This document shows positions 19,633-31,892 of a DNA stretch of 64,000 nt, piece after piece. This stretch comes from Rhinopithecus roxellana (lineage: Eukaryota; Chordata; Mammalia; Primates; Cercopithecidae), in the NCBI RefSeq assembly GCF_007565055.1, contig NC_044557.1, positions 66,283,095 through 66,347,094 on the forward strand, written 5' to 3'. The position numbers were made by a program, and so were the translations under genes. The notes beneath the pieces were generated by a model, which searched no databases, was not told the origin of the DNA, and saw only the letters and a program-made list of their open reading frames with translations. Position 1 is the stretch's first letter; every line of letters starts with the position of its first letter.

Positions 19633-22600
19633 CTAAAAGAACATGAACAAAATCAGAGCTCACTACCATATCTACACATAATGAAATGGTGTACAGAACT
19701 TGTCATCTGAGAAGATGAAAGTATGTCCTACAAGCAAGCACTCCAGGCAAGGGAAGTGAAGTACAAATGCCAATTCTGGAATCACAGAATAAGTCAGTGA
19801 GGGATAGAAATAAAACTGGGGGCTCCTAGTACACCGTTCAGCACTAAAGTCACTATATTAAGCTCCCACACAAACTTAAGCACAGGGAACGAAAGCTGCG
19901 GTGAAGTAAGATTAGAAATAATCTTTCATACAGTTCGGATAAAAGAACAGCTAAACATTAAAACGAAAAGTTTCTATCCCCTGTTTATAATCAGTAATAA
20001 TTAAGTTTAATAGTAGACATCAGCAATCATACTGATTAGCACAAAACCAGTATTGTTCAACACTAAATCCCTTTTATAATCTCAAAACCAACTGAACTAA
20101 TATCCACGCAATGAGTAGTTTTAAAACAAAGACCAATTTAGATTTTTACACACAAAAAAAGAATTTTTAACAGTACAACTTGCATCCCAAAGAAATTAAT
20201 GAATGAAACTAGAGTTTATAAAATGTGTGGTTAGATTAATGTGTGGGCATGATTTTTTTTCCTCCTGCTATTAAAAAAAAAATACTGTACAGGTGTACAC
20301 ATCACTAAAAAGAAAAAGAAATAATCACAAACACAGAACTCGTTAGGGGAAGTGGGAACTACGTGTATGAAAGTCTATACTTTACCTTTGAATAAAACCT
20401 TACAACGGCTACAAAATTAATACATTTAGAACTAACAATGATTTAAGAGCGAGCACAAATGGCAAATCCCTTCACTCAGTCACAATTTTAGAGCTTGTAA
20501 ATGGATAAAGAGTAAAAATTTCATGTTGAGGGCCAGACAACACATAAGGGACTTCGTTCTCCCATGTAGAATTAATCTCAGACATGACATTCTCATGTGA
20601 AAGACCTAACACCTTACTAGATACGCATAATACATCTAGAAATAATTTCAAGTTTTATTAATGTTTAAATCTCTAATTGCAATTGTTATTTAATTGAGGA
20701 TAAATGTGTTTTTCCATATCAATACATTTTTAATTTTATAAGGAAGTTTTTTTAAAAAGGCATTCACAAAAATTACTTTTAGAGGCTATGTTCAGGAACA
20801 TATCTATTTTATAAGACTTATTTATGATTTTTTTTTGGAATAAAAACACTCTAGAAGATTCTGCAATGTAAATGTTACTGTCTCAAATAATGTATTTGCC
20901 ATTATAGTATTCACTATTAAAAAGTAACTATAGTTAATTCTTTTATAGTATCAATGTCTTCTTTTTTCCAATTTAGAAATTGGAGTTTAAGAGTTTTTAT
21001 AATGTGGATGGGAGCATGGCACAGTGACTGTTTCAGTCCAGGTCACTTCCCTGTCCAAAGACATCACCGAGAGGAAAAGGAAGACTCCTTACCAGTAACA
21101 GCACACACCATGGTGACTGTTCACACTGTGATGCTCCTATACAATTTTAATTAAGCTCAACAGACACCTGGTATCCTAATGTGTCTTGCTCAAAGCACAA
21201 AGAAAAAAAAAATCAGCAATAATTGGGAGACACTACAAATAACCTGAAAATAAATGCATGTTTTGGCCTTTTCAAGAATGCTTACACCAGAGTCATAAAC
21301 TCAATGGCTAATGGGTCAGAAAGGTAAAATAAGGGCAGTCAGGTGTAAGAAATGGGGGTAGTGACAAGCTAGAGGCACACATGCTTATCTAAAGGCATTC
21401 AAATTAAAGGAAAAAAAAAATTTAACATTGCGCAGGCCAAACAAAAAACATATTTGGGCTATTCTCCAACTTCTAGCTTAAAGCAGATTAAGAATAAATG
21501 AAGATAAATTGAGACCATAGTCTCATCTTGAACTTGCAAACTCCCAACTTTGTTGCTGTGATGTAGTCAATTCAATATTAAATGAGGGGGCCATTCCTTG
21601 TCATTTTTAAAATTGTCCTTAACCTCTTTTCTTCATTAGGTCTTGGGAACATTTTTAAGTACAATGCCCAGCTCCTCATATAGATTCTTAAAAAACAAAA
21701 AACAAAAAACAAAAAAAGAAAATTATTCTTCAAGATGTTGTACACAATTCATGAAGATTCACCTGTATCCTCAGTGGCTGAGGACAATACTGAGGAGATA
21801 CCACCTTGGCTGCTAAGATTCAGAGTTTTGACATTTCTTCGTATAGGCTTGCCTGGAGTCATCGTATTTTCTGACAATATGGAAGAATTCAAGGATGATG
21901 TAATTTCCTCTTTGTAAGCACGTTATATCCATGCTACAGAAGCCTTAGAATCCAGTCATGTTCAAACATAACACTGTGACAAAAAAGCGAAGGTCATGTG
22001 TCTTCCAGATTAACAATCTCTAGAGTACATACACCTGCAATCAGATGCATCAATCAAGCTTTCCACTAAATCTGCCCTTTGTACTCAGGAACTATTGAGT
22101 CACATAATAAAACTTCTGAGTCAAATCATCATCTGAAGGCATTTAACAGTATTCCATTCAATATTGAAATTGCATCAGTTTTGAGCTTACAGCTCATGAA
22201 TCCCAGCCTGCATACTCATCAAGGGGCATCGCCTAGAAAATCCATTGGAGGCTAGAGGAGGGTTTCACTTCAATGAAGCAGTCTGTGGACTTCCTACTGC
22301 CCGGCGTGGATAATAAGACTCCTGTGCTTTCATCTGTTCAACCAGCAGCCCTGAGTTTGAACTGGTTAAGAGCACTGCAGTGAAATCTTCGGCAAATTCC
22401 TCAAAGGAGCTTACTCTGCAAATTATTTCTGTGAGCAACACATCACCCACTCTTGAAGCTCCTTTTAGTCTTTGCCTTCAAAATAATCCTGACATGAAAA
22501 AAAGATGGCAGCACTGGCATTGGACCAACCATATCAGAGTCCAACTTGATTTGCACCTGTAATTTCCCTGAGGAAATGAAATACCTGAAATAATTCAGAC

Positions 22601-23528
22601 ACTAATTTCTTCATGAAGAATTTAAGTTGCTTCCCACTTTAACCAAACACTTTGTCTGTCTAGTATAGTCCTGAATAAATAAACTGGTGATAATTTCCAT
22701 TTTGTTTAGTCTACATAACGCTTTTGCACTGTTTCAAATTATAATTTGGTCACCCACGAATACTTTTTGATAAACCTCACTTCAGGATGTTTTTGAACCT
22801 GGGAAAGTATCAACTTGGATCAACTTGGTAGCCTTCCTGTTGCCAATTTAAGAATACACATTTTTAAAGGAATAGTTAACTACGGAACAGAAAATAGGCA
22901 AGGAGAATCTTCATTTTAAGCAGACTTTGCAACCTACCACATTAGCACATAGTAAGCAGTGCTTCCATTAATGATCTTGTCAAGCAGACAATAAATTTTT
23001 TTCCTACAGAAAGAAAACTATATCCTGAATTCTTTATATTCATTATCTGGTCAAATACCTAGCAATATTTAATGTGTTATAAAAGTTTGTCCATCCCAAA
23101 ACTCAGCCTGAAAATTTAAACATCAAACATCCATAATACACATCAGCCTTTCATTTTTTTCCCAGATCAAGATATCTGAGAAACTGACCTAAATAAGCAA
23201 TCTGAAAAGATTAAGGTTCCTTCAATTATTATACTACTTGTTCTTCAAATAAGACAGTAACTTTCTAGGAAGCAAGACGATGAATTTAGAACAAATTGAA
23301 AGAAACAAATTTAAACTACTTGTCTAAATTATCTCAAATTTATTAAGTGTCCCAGCTCTACCTTAAACTTTAATTTGTTAGATTATTTTTCCCAGGGTGT
23401 TATTGGGAGGAACAAAAATGAAACAAAAAAGGACCCACCAATTCATGTACACGACAGGTAAGAGATACACTGCTTTCTGTACTTGGTTTTTTCCTCCAAT
23501 TAAAGTTTCCTGGTAAAAATCACATTAC
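19633..23528 (-). other. UBR5 intron, 3.9 kb, Alu-free
   Basis: Unusually free of Alus for this locus. It includes AT-rich unique DNA and the coding-like remnant at 21735-22640. The neighbouring exons join in phase without it. Confidence 0.8.
21735..22640 (+). pseudogene. Possible decayed coding remnant, unidentified
   Basis: In one plus-strand frame an open stretch (HEDSPVSSVAEDNTEEIPPW, later GVIVFSDNMEEFKDD) resumes, after several stops, as SSPEFELVKSTAVKSSANSS, KELTLQIISVSNTSPTLE and NNPDMKKRW. The composition (acidic, Ser-rich) looks protein-like rather than random. AATAAA occurs near 22674 but there is no clear poly-A tail. It may be an old retrocopy; I do not recognise the parent, and chance is possible. 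Confidence 0.3.
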
Positions 23529-23655
23529 CTTCGGCTACTTGACGATCCAGCCCGATTACCTGGGCCATTACTTGACACAACTGATATTGCATTTGCAATG
23601 GCCTCAACAGCAGAAAGCCTTTCTGCAAATGTATTTCTTTCAGAACGCTCCGCTT
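23529..23655 (-). CDS. UBR5: UBR5 exon: amphipathic helix and Ser linker
   Basis: About residues 937-978. It encodes EAERSERNTFAERLSAVE, AIANAISVVSSNGPGNRA and GSSSSR. An amphipathic helix (ERNTFAERLSAVEAIANAI) is followed by a Gly/Ser linker. Donor AG|GTAATG. Confidence 0.95.
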
Positions 23656-24558
23656 CTGAAAAATGAGAAAAAATTAAGATCAATTTAAGTTTTAAAACTA
23701 ATACACTGAGTATCTACAGTCCACTAAACACTAATTTCTATATATTTAGTACTCTAATTCACATACTAGATAACCAATTGTTCAATTTTTCCTCCTTAGA
23801 GCAACTAACACTTAAGACAGATTGAACTATATGATCTTTCATATGTGATTTATTTCCTTATTCCACCTTACTTCTCAATCCACGAAGGAAAAAAATAAGG
23901 TCATTAATAAGAAGACTGAAATTTAGCTTCCACAATTAAAATAGAAAAAGACCTACTTACCAGTATTTCAGTCTTAGTTTATGTATTATGTATAATCCTT
24001 ACTGATTCAATGATAATGACAGAAAGGTCAGAAACCTGCAAACCACTATTCAAAAATGTAGCTACCAGAATATCATCAGCAAATTTAAAATTAAAAAAAA
24101 CCATTATGAATTACATATTTACACTTTATTCTCAATTTCTCCCTTCATTTAGCCAATTAAAAAGTTTATGGCAAAAAAAAAAACCTTCCAAAAACATAAC
24201 ACCTCACTAAGTGATTTTTCTCCTCTATATTCTAAAAATTTAGATAAAAGTTGCCTCAATGTAACTTGGCTTAACTTGCTAAATAATTCTCATGTAATAA
24301 ATGTCATCTGCAATTATAAAATAAGTAAAGTTCATTTAGTATTACATATCCAGTTTGTATATATCATATAGTACTAAAGACAATAAAAACACACTGGTGG
24401 AAAATTTTGTTACATACCCATCTTTACCTTCTGAGAAAGTAAAAAAAAAAAAGGACACACAAATCTTTATAGTGATTTGGTTTTCTTTAACAACTGTTAC
24501 ATTTTCAAAATTGCCTAAAAACTCCCTTTAAAGACCTTGCTATAGTTCTTAATCTCAC
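23656..24558 (-). other. UBR5 intron, 903 bp
   Basis: AT-rich sequence with short A runs; no gene or named repeat seen. Confidence 0.75.
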
Positions 24559-24769
24559 CCTCTTCTTCTTTAGTTTCTTTATTGCTGGTTGGAAAGCAAA
24601 CTGATACACAAGCATGCAAAATATTTCGATTTCCATCACATCTGTGGCTGATGAATGTCTGTAGCATCTGTAGATTCTGCTCTAAAACAACCGCTTGCTC
24701 AAGATTCATTAGATATTGTCGACAGGCCTCATAGTCACAGCGCAGAATGTGTTGCATTAAGGTTTGTTT
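24559..24769 (-). CDS. UBR5: UBR5 exon: helical, ankyrin-like segment
   Basis: About residues 867-936. It encodes KQTLMQHILRCDYEACRQ, YLMNLEQAVVLEQNLQML, QTFISHRCDGNRNILHAC and VSVCFPTSNKETKEEE. The stretch ISHRCDGNRNILHACVS resembles an ankyrin turn plus first helix (inference). An acidic tail follows. Donor G|GTGAGA. Confidence 0.95.
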
Positions 24770-25231
24770 CTGTGCTCAGACAAATTAGGGGGAAAAAACC
24801 TCAATGAATTTGAGTAGCACATTACATATATTAAAAATTTCTCACGGCCAACACAATAATATATTATCAGATTTGCAAATAAGTAGAGACAATTTCAGGT
24901 GGCCTATCAAAAGAAACAAAACTTAAGGGTAGACTTTAAGCAGAACATACAATCGACAGGAATAGAGAAGGGAGGATAAACTTTATGTTAAGGACAAGTA
25001 CATATTTTTAGCTTTCTCAACTAACTCAACTCTGCAACTGAAACGGGAAAGCAGCCACATACAATGCATAAATGAATAGGAGTAGCTGGATTTGGCCTTT
25101 GGGCCACAGTCTACCAATCCCTGGTTTTTACTTCATGTTATGTAACTATCTAATTAGAACCCTATTAATAATGATAGCCAATTAAGCAAAGGATATAAAT
25201 TTTATTCCAGGCTTACTCTCACCTTCTTAGG

Positions 25232-25503
25232 CTTTTGTGTGTGTGTCAGACAATGTGTCACTCTGTTATCCAGGCTGCAGTGCAGTGATGTGAACACAAC
25301 CCACTACAGCATCAACCTCCCGGGCTCAAGTAATCCTCCCGCCTCAGCCTCCCATGTAGCTGGCATGTACCACCACAGCAGGCTTATTTTTTGTAGAGGC
25401 AGAGTCTTGCCATGTTGCCCAGGCTGGTCTCAAACTCCTGGGCTCAAGTGATGCCCCACCTCAGCCTCCCAAAGTGCTGGGCATGTGCAACCCACACCCA
25501 GCC
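25232..25503 (-). mobile_element. Old Alu (AluJ-like)
   Basis: Minus-strand Alu: CACTCTGTTATCCAGGCTGC to CCCAAAGTGCTGGGCATG, with many substitutions. Confidence 0.9.
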
Positions 25504-27059
25504 CTCTTATGCTGTTAAAGTTTATATGAAAACCAAAACCTTCAATTCTGCAGGAATCATGACAGCTGTAATTTAATTAACAAAGACACAGTGGTATTGG
25601 TAAGTATTTAGAGAACATATCATTCGCTTTCTGACAAATAGCATGAACATACCAAGAAGTTCATTCTTTCAGAATGGAAAACTGTAGTTGTGGAATATTT
25701 AATGAACTGAATATAAAGCTTTAGTTTTATAAAATAAAGTCATTCATTTTAACTATAACTAGAAAAAGGCAGGTGGAAAAGAGCATGTGGGAGTATAAAG
25801 GAAAAAAGAAAACTGCATTTGAACAACTTGTCACCTTCTGGAAAACGGTCAAAATAAGCTCTCTCCTCTCCCCAACTTGAGAGCGGGTGGAGAATAGATG
25901 TCCACGCAAGAAAACACAAACAACTATTTTCACTAACAACCACACGTGAGATAGGCCACTTTGATTGTGGAACTAACTATGGCTCTGAAGTCACCTCATC
26001 AATAACAAGCTCCAGTACATGAAGAGCTTAATACTAAACGTTCCAAAACACAGGGAAATTTATACATAGTATGTTAAGAGAAAATGTCAAACAAAGTCTC
26101 CCTGAAAACAAAGAACAACTAAAATCAAGATATTTTGTGGTACACTGCTGTCATATACACTAGTTTCAAGCAACAGCCGATTATTTAGTTAGAAGCAGCT
26201 ACTACTCTACAGGAAACTCATCTCTAACCTGCCAGACTGTAGTAGATGGGCTCTCACACTGAGGGTATCAATACTACTTAGTTGTGTTACAAGCAGAAAA
26301 GTTTACTCTGCATCATTGTATGTTACATCTGTCATTTATTCTTATAGCAAAAGGCAGTGTGAGTTCGATAAAAAATTTCTTGTGGGACTACTGTGTGGTA
26401 AGCCCTAGTCACTGAGGTATAAAGACTAATGATGACACACCTTATCCCTACCTGTGGGATGATGACTACCTGTCAGATGCTGACAAAGTGAAGAGGTCAC
26501 AGAATCAAATGCCTACACTTGAATTAATATAAATGAGTGAAGGAGGCTGTGTGTAAACGAGATAACAGAAGCTGTATACTAAATGGCATCACTAGCACTT
26601 GGAGCAACAAACTCTAAGTAGTGAGAACTGCAATGAATTGTAAAGACCAGTCTAATGTTTTTGGGATATAGATTACAAGGCCAAATTTCACCAGATCTTC
26701 TAATCTTTTGTGAGCAACTGAAAATCTGGATTTTAAATATAAATCCTGTGGTTTTTCAATATTGGTAACCTATCAAGAATTCTAAAATGATATGAAGGCT
26801 ATTTCTAGACATCAAGTTCAAACCACAGCTACCTCTGTATCATCACCTCCTTTAGTTTGAAACCACTAGTGCAATAGGTTACAAGCAAACCTAAGCTAAG
26901 AATGAGTCTGGGTCTCTATTTTAGATGCAGTTCTAAAAAGTACTGTTCACCTCCAACCTAATGGAGGGTGAATATGCCCCCATATTAAACTCCATTTCCA
27001 TCCTTTATAGAAAAACTGCTCAAAAAAGTTGTTTGTATTTATCTTCAGTTCCTCACCTC

Positions 27060-27826
27060 TCATTTTCTCCTAAGTTCACTCTAACGATGCTTTCATCCCC
27101 ACTATCAACAATGACCTAGATGGAGCTAAATCCAACAGTCAATACTCAGTATTCACTTCACTGACCTACTGCATCATTTGACACAGTTGGTCCCAGCATC
27201 CTGATTGACACGTGCTCTTCATTTGACTTCCAGGACACAACTCATTCTAGCTTTCCTCCAACCCTGTGGATGTTCCTTCTCGATCTCCTATGCTGGTTCC
27301 CCTTTATCACCCTGACATTTAAATGTTGAGACTATTCTCAAGGCTCAGTCCTTGGACCTTTTCTCCTCACAACCTCCATGATCTTGTTCAGTATAATTTC
27401 TCTAAAAAAAACAACTCCCAAGTAAATTTCTCCAGCCTGAACCTTCCTCTGTTAGTCAGACATACACATCTAACTTTCTACTCACCATCTCCTCTTGGTT
27501 CAGGAATCTGTCGATAATCTTCTAATAGACAACTTAAATTTCACCTGTCTAAAACCAAATTCCTGAACCTTCACCTTCACTTCTTCTATCAGTGAAGAAG
27601 ACATTATTATCTATTATAATGTCTTCACATTCACTTCCTCTATTGGAAGAGACATCTTAAACTTCACATGTCTAAAACCAAACTCTTGAATTTTCACCTC
27701 TACAGTCTTCAACTCAATGACAACTTCATTCTTCCAAAATTATTAACTCTCTTGTTCCGTCTGTTTGATACCCTACATTTAGCCACTAGCAAATGCATTA
27801 GTTCTACCTTAAAAAGATACCTAGTA
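27060..27826 (+). mobile_element. L2 fragment, 5' part
   Basis: CTCAGTCCTTGGACCTTTTC, ATCTCCTCTTGG and TGTCTAAAACCAAATTCCTG follow the L2 LINE 3' ORF consensus. It is interrupted at 27826 by a DNA transposon and resumes after 29277. Confidence 0.8.
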
Positions 27827-28477
27827 CAGTCATGTGCTTCATAAAAACATTATGGTCAATGATGGACCACATATATGACTGTGGTACTGTAAGATTATAA
27901 TGGAGCTGAAAAGTTCCTATTGCCTAGTGACATCATAGCTGTCGTTAAATCATACTGTTCGTGGCAATGCGGGCATAAACAAACATACTGTACTGCCAAT
28001 CATATAAAAGTATAGTACATATAATTTATGTACAGTGTAACATTTGATAATGATAAAAAAACTAGGTCACTGATTTCTAAAGTATTTACTATACTTTCTT
28101 TAGTTATTTTAGAGTGTACTTCTTCTATTTTTTTTTTTTTAAGTTAACTAAAACAGCCTAAGGCAGGTCCTTCAGGAGGTATTACAGAAGAAGGCATTGT
28201 AAATTGTACATTTTTTTAAAAGGCAATAAAAAATTTTAAAAATAGAAAAAGTGTTTAATACCTGTGATGTAACAATCTGTACAAAAAACCCTGTACATGA
28301 GTTTACCTTGCAGTAAAAGCTCACACGTACTCCCAAGCCTAAAATAAAACTTTTTTTTTTTCAAAAAAGAAAATAAAACTTTTTTTTTGTTTTCAAAAAA
28401 GAAAATAAAACTCTGACAAAAACAAAACAAAACAAAACCTTAAGGATATAGGAAAGAAAACATTTCAGATAGCTACA

Positions 28478-28491
28478 CAGTGTGGGTGTGT

Positions 28492-28525
<34 letters not shown>
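28478..28525. repeat. (GT)n microsatellite
   Basis: GTGTGGGTGTGTGGGTG is followed by uninterrupted GT units, adjoining an Alu 3' tail. Confidence 0.95.
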
Positions 28526-28528
<3 letters not shown>

Positions 28529-28806
28529 AAGACAGAGTCTCACTCTGTCGCCCAGGCTGGAGTGCAGTGGCATGATCTCAGCTCACTGCAACCGCCACCT
28601 CCACCTACCAGGTTCAAGCAATTCTCGTGCCTGAACCTCTTAAGTAGCTGATATTACAGGAACAACCACGCCCGGCTAATTTTTGTATTTTTTATAGAGA
28701 CAGGGTTTTGTTATGTTGCCCAGGCTGGCCTCAAACTCCTTGCCTAAGAGCCACCTGCTTTGGCCTCCCAAAGTGCTGGGATTACAGGTACGATCCACTG
28801 TGCCTG
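28526..28806 (-). mobile_element. Alu nested in DNA transposon
   Basis: Minus Alu from AAGACAGAGTCTCACTCTGT to CCACTGTGCCTGAC. Confidence 0.9.
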
Positions 28807-29277
28807 ACTGTGTACAATGTGTTTTAAGTGTATTATTACAAACAAATCAACAGTTTAAAAAAAATTTAGTGTAGCCTAAGTGTACAGTGTTTATAAAGTC
28901 TACAGCAGTGTCCAGTAATAACATAAGCCTTCATATGCACTTACCACTCACTTACTGACTTACCCAGAGCAACTTTCAATCTTCTAACCTTCATTTGTGG
29001 TAAATGCCCTATCAGGTGCACCTCTTTTTTTATCCTTTAGACCATACTTTTACTGTACCTTTCCTATGTTTATGTAAACAAATACTTATCACTGTGTTAC
29101 AAATGCCTACAGTATCCAGTGTAGAAATACACTATATAGGTTTGTACCCTAGGAGCAATAGGCTATACCATCTAGGTTCAGGTAAGTGCACTATATGATG
29201 TTTGTACAACAATGAAATCACCTAACAATCTGTTTCTCAGAATGTATCCCTGTCATTAAGCAACACAAGACTATGTA

Positions 29278-29788
29278 TCTAGAATCTAGTCACATTTCAC
29301 TCATAACTCCATCCCCTGGGCTAAGTCACTATCATCTCCCACCTGGATTATTATCATATCCCTCCTAACTGGCACTCCTACTTACTCACATTCACCCTAG
29401 TGCTCTCAGCACGTCATAAGTGATCCTTTTAAGATGTTCAGTGATATCAGGTCAATCTCGGCTGAAATTGCTCCAATAGCTTCTAATGCACTGTATCCAC
29501 ATCTAACAAATGCTCAATGACAACATGTTTGAAACTAAATTCATCCTTTTCCCTTATCCCATTTGTTCCCCTCTGTTATATTTCCTCCCTACCATCAAAC
29601 ATGTCCAAATCAGAAGCTTTATTAATTCTTTCATTTACAACTAAAATCCAGTTACCAAGCTTTGTAGGTTCTAGTTCCTTAAGATCTCTTAAATCCATCC
29701 CCTCCTTCCTCATTTCCAAAAGTTGACACTAACTTTGTTTCTAACCTGGATTATTGCCTTAACTGTTTTTTTTCTTTTTTTAGTGTTT
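29278..29788 (+). mobile_element. L2 fragment, continuation
   Basis: ATCATCTCCCACCTGGATTA and CCTAACTGGCACTCCTACTT resume the L2 reading after the transposon. Confidence 0.7.
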
Positions 29789-30085
29789 CTTTTTTTTCTT
29801 TTGAGATGGAGTCACGCTCTGTTACCCAGGCTGGAGTACAGTGGTGCGATCTCGGCTCACTGCAACCTCCGCCTCCAGGGTTCAAGTGATTCTTGTGCCT
29901 CAGCCTCCTGAGTAGCTGGGATTACAGGCGTGCGCCATCATGCCCAGCTAATTTTTGTATTTTCAGTAGAGACAGGGTTTCACCATGTTGGCCAGGCTGC
30001 CTTCAAACTCCTGACCTCAAGTGATCCGCCCCCATCTGCCTCCCAAAGTACTGGGATTACAGGCGTGAGCCACCACGCACAGCCT
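29789..30085 (-). mobile_element. Alu in L2
   Basis: Minus Alu from TTTTGAGATGGAGTCACG to GAGCCACCACGCACAGCC. Confidence 0.92.
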
Positions 30086-30640
30086 ACATTAACCTTTTTA
30101 TCTGATCTCCAAACTTCTGATCTCTATCAACTGCTCTCTAAACACCCACCAGCCACTGCTAATCTTTTTTAAAAAATCAAAAGCATGTCATTCAATGGCT
30201 TATAATCCTCCTCCTCCTCCTCACTTTCAGGCTAAAGTTTAGGTAATGTTAGGTGAGCACACAAACACCCTAGTGCCTCTCTCCAGCCTTTTCAGTTGCA
30301 ACTCACTGACCCGTAGGATCCCTACCAGAATTCTGGTCATATCAAAAAAAAGTACTTTCTCCCAACTAAGATTCACAAAGGTTGCTCTTGGTGCCTGGGA
30401 TAATACCTCCCAACTCCATCCCTGTGTCTAGGGGATGCCTATCTGATCTGTCCAGGTATCGTTTCTTAAAGAAAGTCTTTGGTACAGTCACAGTATGATT
30501 TATATCTCTCCCCTTTATGCTCCTACAACATTGTGCACACACTGATGTGCTTGTCTATGTTGTCTTAATAGACTATTAGCTCTTTCAGTGAAGAAAGGGG
30601 CAATGAATGATCTATTTAAGATTGTTGCAAGATCTATTCA
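30086..30640 (+). mobile_element. L2 3' end
   Basis: A sequence of the type seen in L2 3' ends continues to about 30640, with a (CTC)n patch at 30208-30226. Confidence 0.6.
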
Positions 30641-30699
30641 AGACTATTTAGTGGTGTTTTCTGAATAAAAATGCCCAGTAGTTTCAAAACTCAAATTAC

Positions 30700-30897
30700 C
30701 TCTACAGCCATGATGATAATAGCAGCTTTCTTTTTGATTGTTGAATTGGCAGGAAGATTTATTAAAGAATGCACACCCATTCCAAGACTACTAATAGGTG
30801 GAAGATCCAGCCAGTCGGGATCCCTTATTCCTCCCATGCAATCTTTGGCCATTGGATAGATAGTACCATTTCCATCTCGAAGAATAATGGGAGATTC
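30700..30897 (-). CDS. UBR5: UBR5 exon: end of propeller, start of helical part
   Basis: About residues 801-866, 66 whole codons. It encodes ESPIILRDGNGTIYPMAK, DCMGGIRDPDWLDLPPIS, SLGMGVHSLINLPANSTI and KKKAAIIIMAVE. SPIILRDGNGTIYPMA is an RCC1-like hairpin, and KKKAAIIIMAVE opens a helix. A plus-strand open frame here is only its antisense shadow. Confidence 0.95.
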
Positions 30898-31141
30898 CTA
30901 CAATAATGGGAAAACGGTAAAGTTTGACTCGTAATCAAAAGATGCATCTGATTTTTGTGACAGGCATATTTGTTTCCAAATTAGATTTTAGTAATAACAA
31001 TAAGAAACCTAGTACTCAAATGTGTGAAATAGTCTAAGTTTTTGAATCATTTATTAACAAGCTAACCAGAGCCAGACCCCCAACTTCGCAAAAATGCCAT
31101 TGTTGTCCTATCGCTTTTCAAAAGCAAAAATGAGCCTCTAC

Positions 31142-31296
31142 CTGTCCAGCAGTGAAAATGGCTACATTCCTCTCATTCTGACCAAGGAAAGCAATGCTGC
31201 TTGTAGGAAAATTATTTTCCTGTTCTGCTTTTCCTGTAGCAAGATCAAAGATACAGTATCGTACCCAATTTCCAGTCTTCAGAACAGCATGAACAC
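31142..31296 (-). CDS. UBR5: UBR5 exon: RCC1-like blade
   Basis: About residues 749-800. It encodes GVHAVLKTGNWVRYCIFD, LATGKAEQENNFPTSSIA and FLGQNERNVAIFTAGQ. It has paired strands typical of a propeller blade (VHAVLKTGNWVRYCIFDL, VAIFTAGQ). The acceptor CTTCTGAAG and phase are confirmed by the VDSKG join. Confidence 0.95.
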
Positions 31297-31540
31297 CTTC
31301 AGAAGCACATAAATGAGAAGAAAAATTGTTATACATCTTATCTCTAATAAACATCTACAATATTTTAACTTCTCTGGCCACACTTGTAAGTCAATTCAAA
31401 CAGATACATGCCATTCCATAATGTTACAGACAGGCAACAAAAAAATGCCAATGCCCTGAATTACTTTATCATATTCCCATTTCCTGAACAAGTATTAATG
31501 GAATATAGAATATGCCAGCTGAAAAAGTTACAAAATCTAC

Positions 31541-31652
31541 CTTTGGAATCTACATTCACTGCTAATATTTCTGTTTTTTCAGGTATACAAAGCTTTTTAG
31601 GAGTCCTTTGGAAACAGTCGGGAACCTTCGGTGTTCCACCAGTTTTGACAAC
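31541..31652 (-). CDS. UBR5: UBR5 exon: small beta-barrel segment
   Basis: About residues 712-748. It encodes VVKTGGTPKVPDCFQRTP, then KKLCIPEKTEILAVNVDS and K. The TEILAVNVDSKG strand continues into the next exon. Acceptor CATGCAG, donor G|GTAGAT. Confidence 0.95.
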
Positions 31653-31748
31653 CTGCATGACACAAAAGGAATTTTGCTTTCAAACTCCATAATAAACTCA
31701 AGGAGTCAGTTCCAATATTCACTTGCTGAATGACTTCTTTACACTTAC

Positions 31749-31892
31749 CTGCAATTCATCAATTCTAAGTAACCTACAATCCTGCAGGAGAGAAGAAGGG
31801 TCAGCATCTGGACCAGAACTGCTCTGACAGTTTGTATTACTGGAAGTTCCTGGAAATTTTACAGCAACATAGGCACCATCCACTTTTAGCAC
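31749..31892 (-). CDS. UBR5: UBR5 exon: small beta-barrel segment
   Basis: About residues 664-711, 48 whole codons. It encodes VLKVDGAYVAVKFPGTSS, NTNCQSSSGPDADPSSLL and QDCRLLRIDELQ. The strand pattern VLKVDGAYVAVKFPG is SH3/barrel-like. The middle is a Ser/Asp-rich loop. Only 96 bp separate it from the next exon. Confidence 0.95.

Larger units (their letters stand above)
27827..29275. mobile_element. TA-flanked inverted-repeat DNA transposon with nested Alu
   Basis: The left end CAGTCATGTGCTTCAT and the reverse complement of the right end (CATAGTCTTGTGTTGCTTAA) are imperfect inverted repeats. TA flanks both sides (27825-27826, 29276-29277). This is consistent with a Tc1/mariner-pogo non-autonomous element, inserted in L2. 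A minus Alu is nested inside. Confidence 0.75.
24770..30699 (-). other. UBR5 intron, 5.9 kb
   Basis: It contains an old Alu, L2 sequence split by a DNA transposon that itself carries an Alu, and another Alu in L2 (all listed). The part 25510-27050 shows no gene. Confidence 0.85.

Noticed and set aside
30671..31312. Plus-strand open frames at 30671 and 31094
   Set aside because: They lie antisense over real UBR5 exons (30700-30897, 31142-31296).
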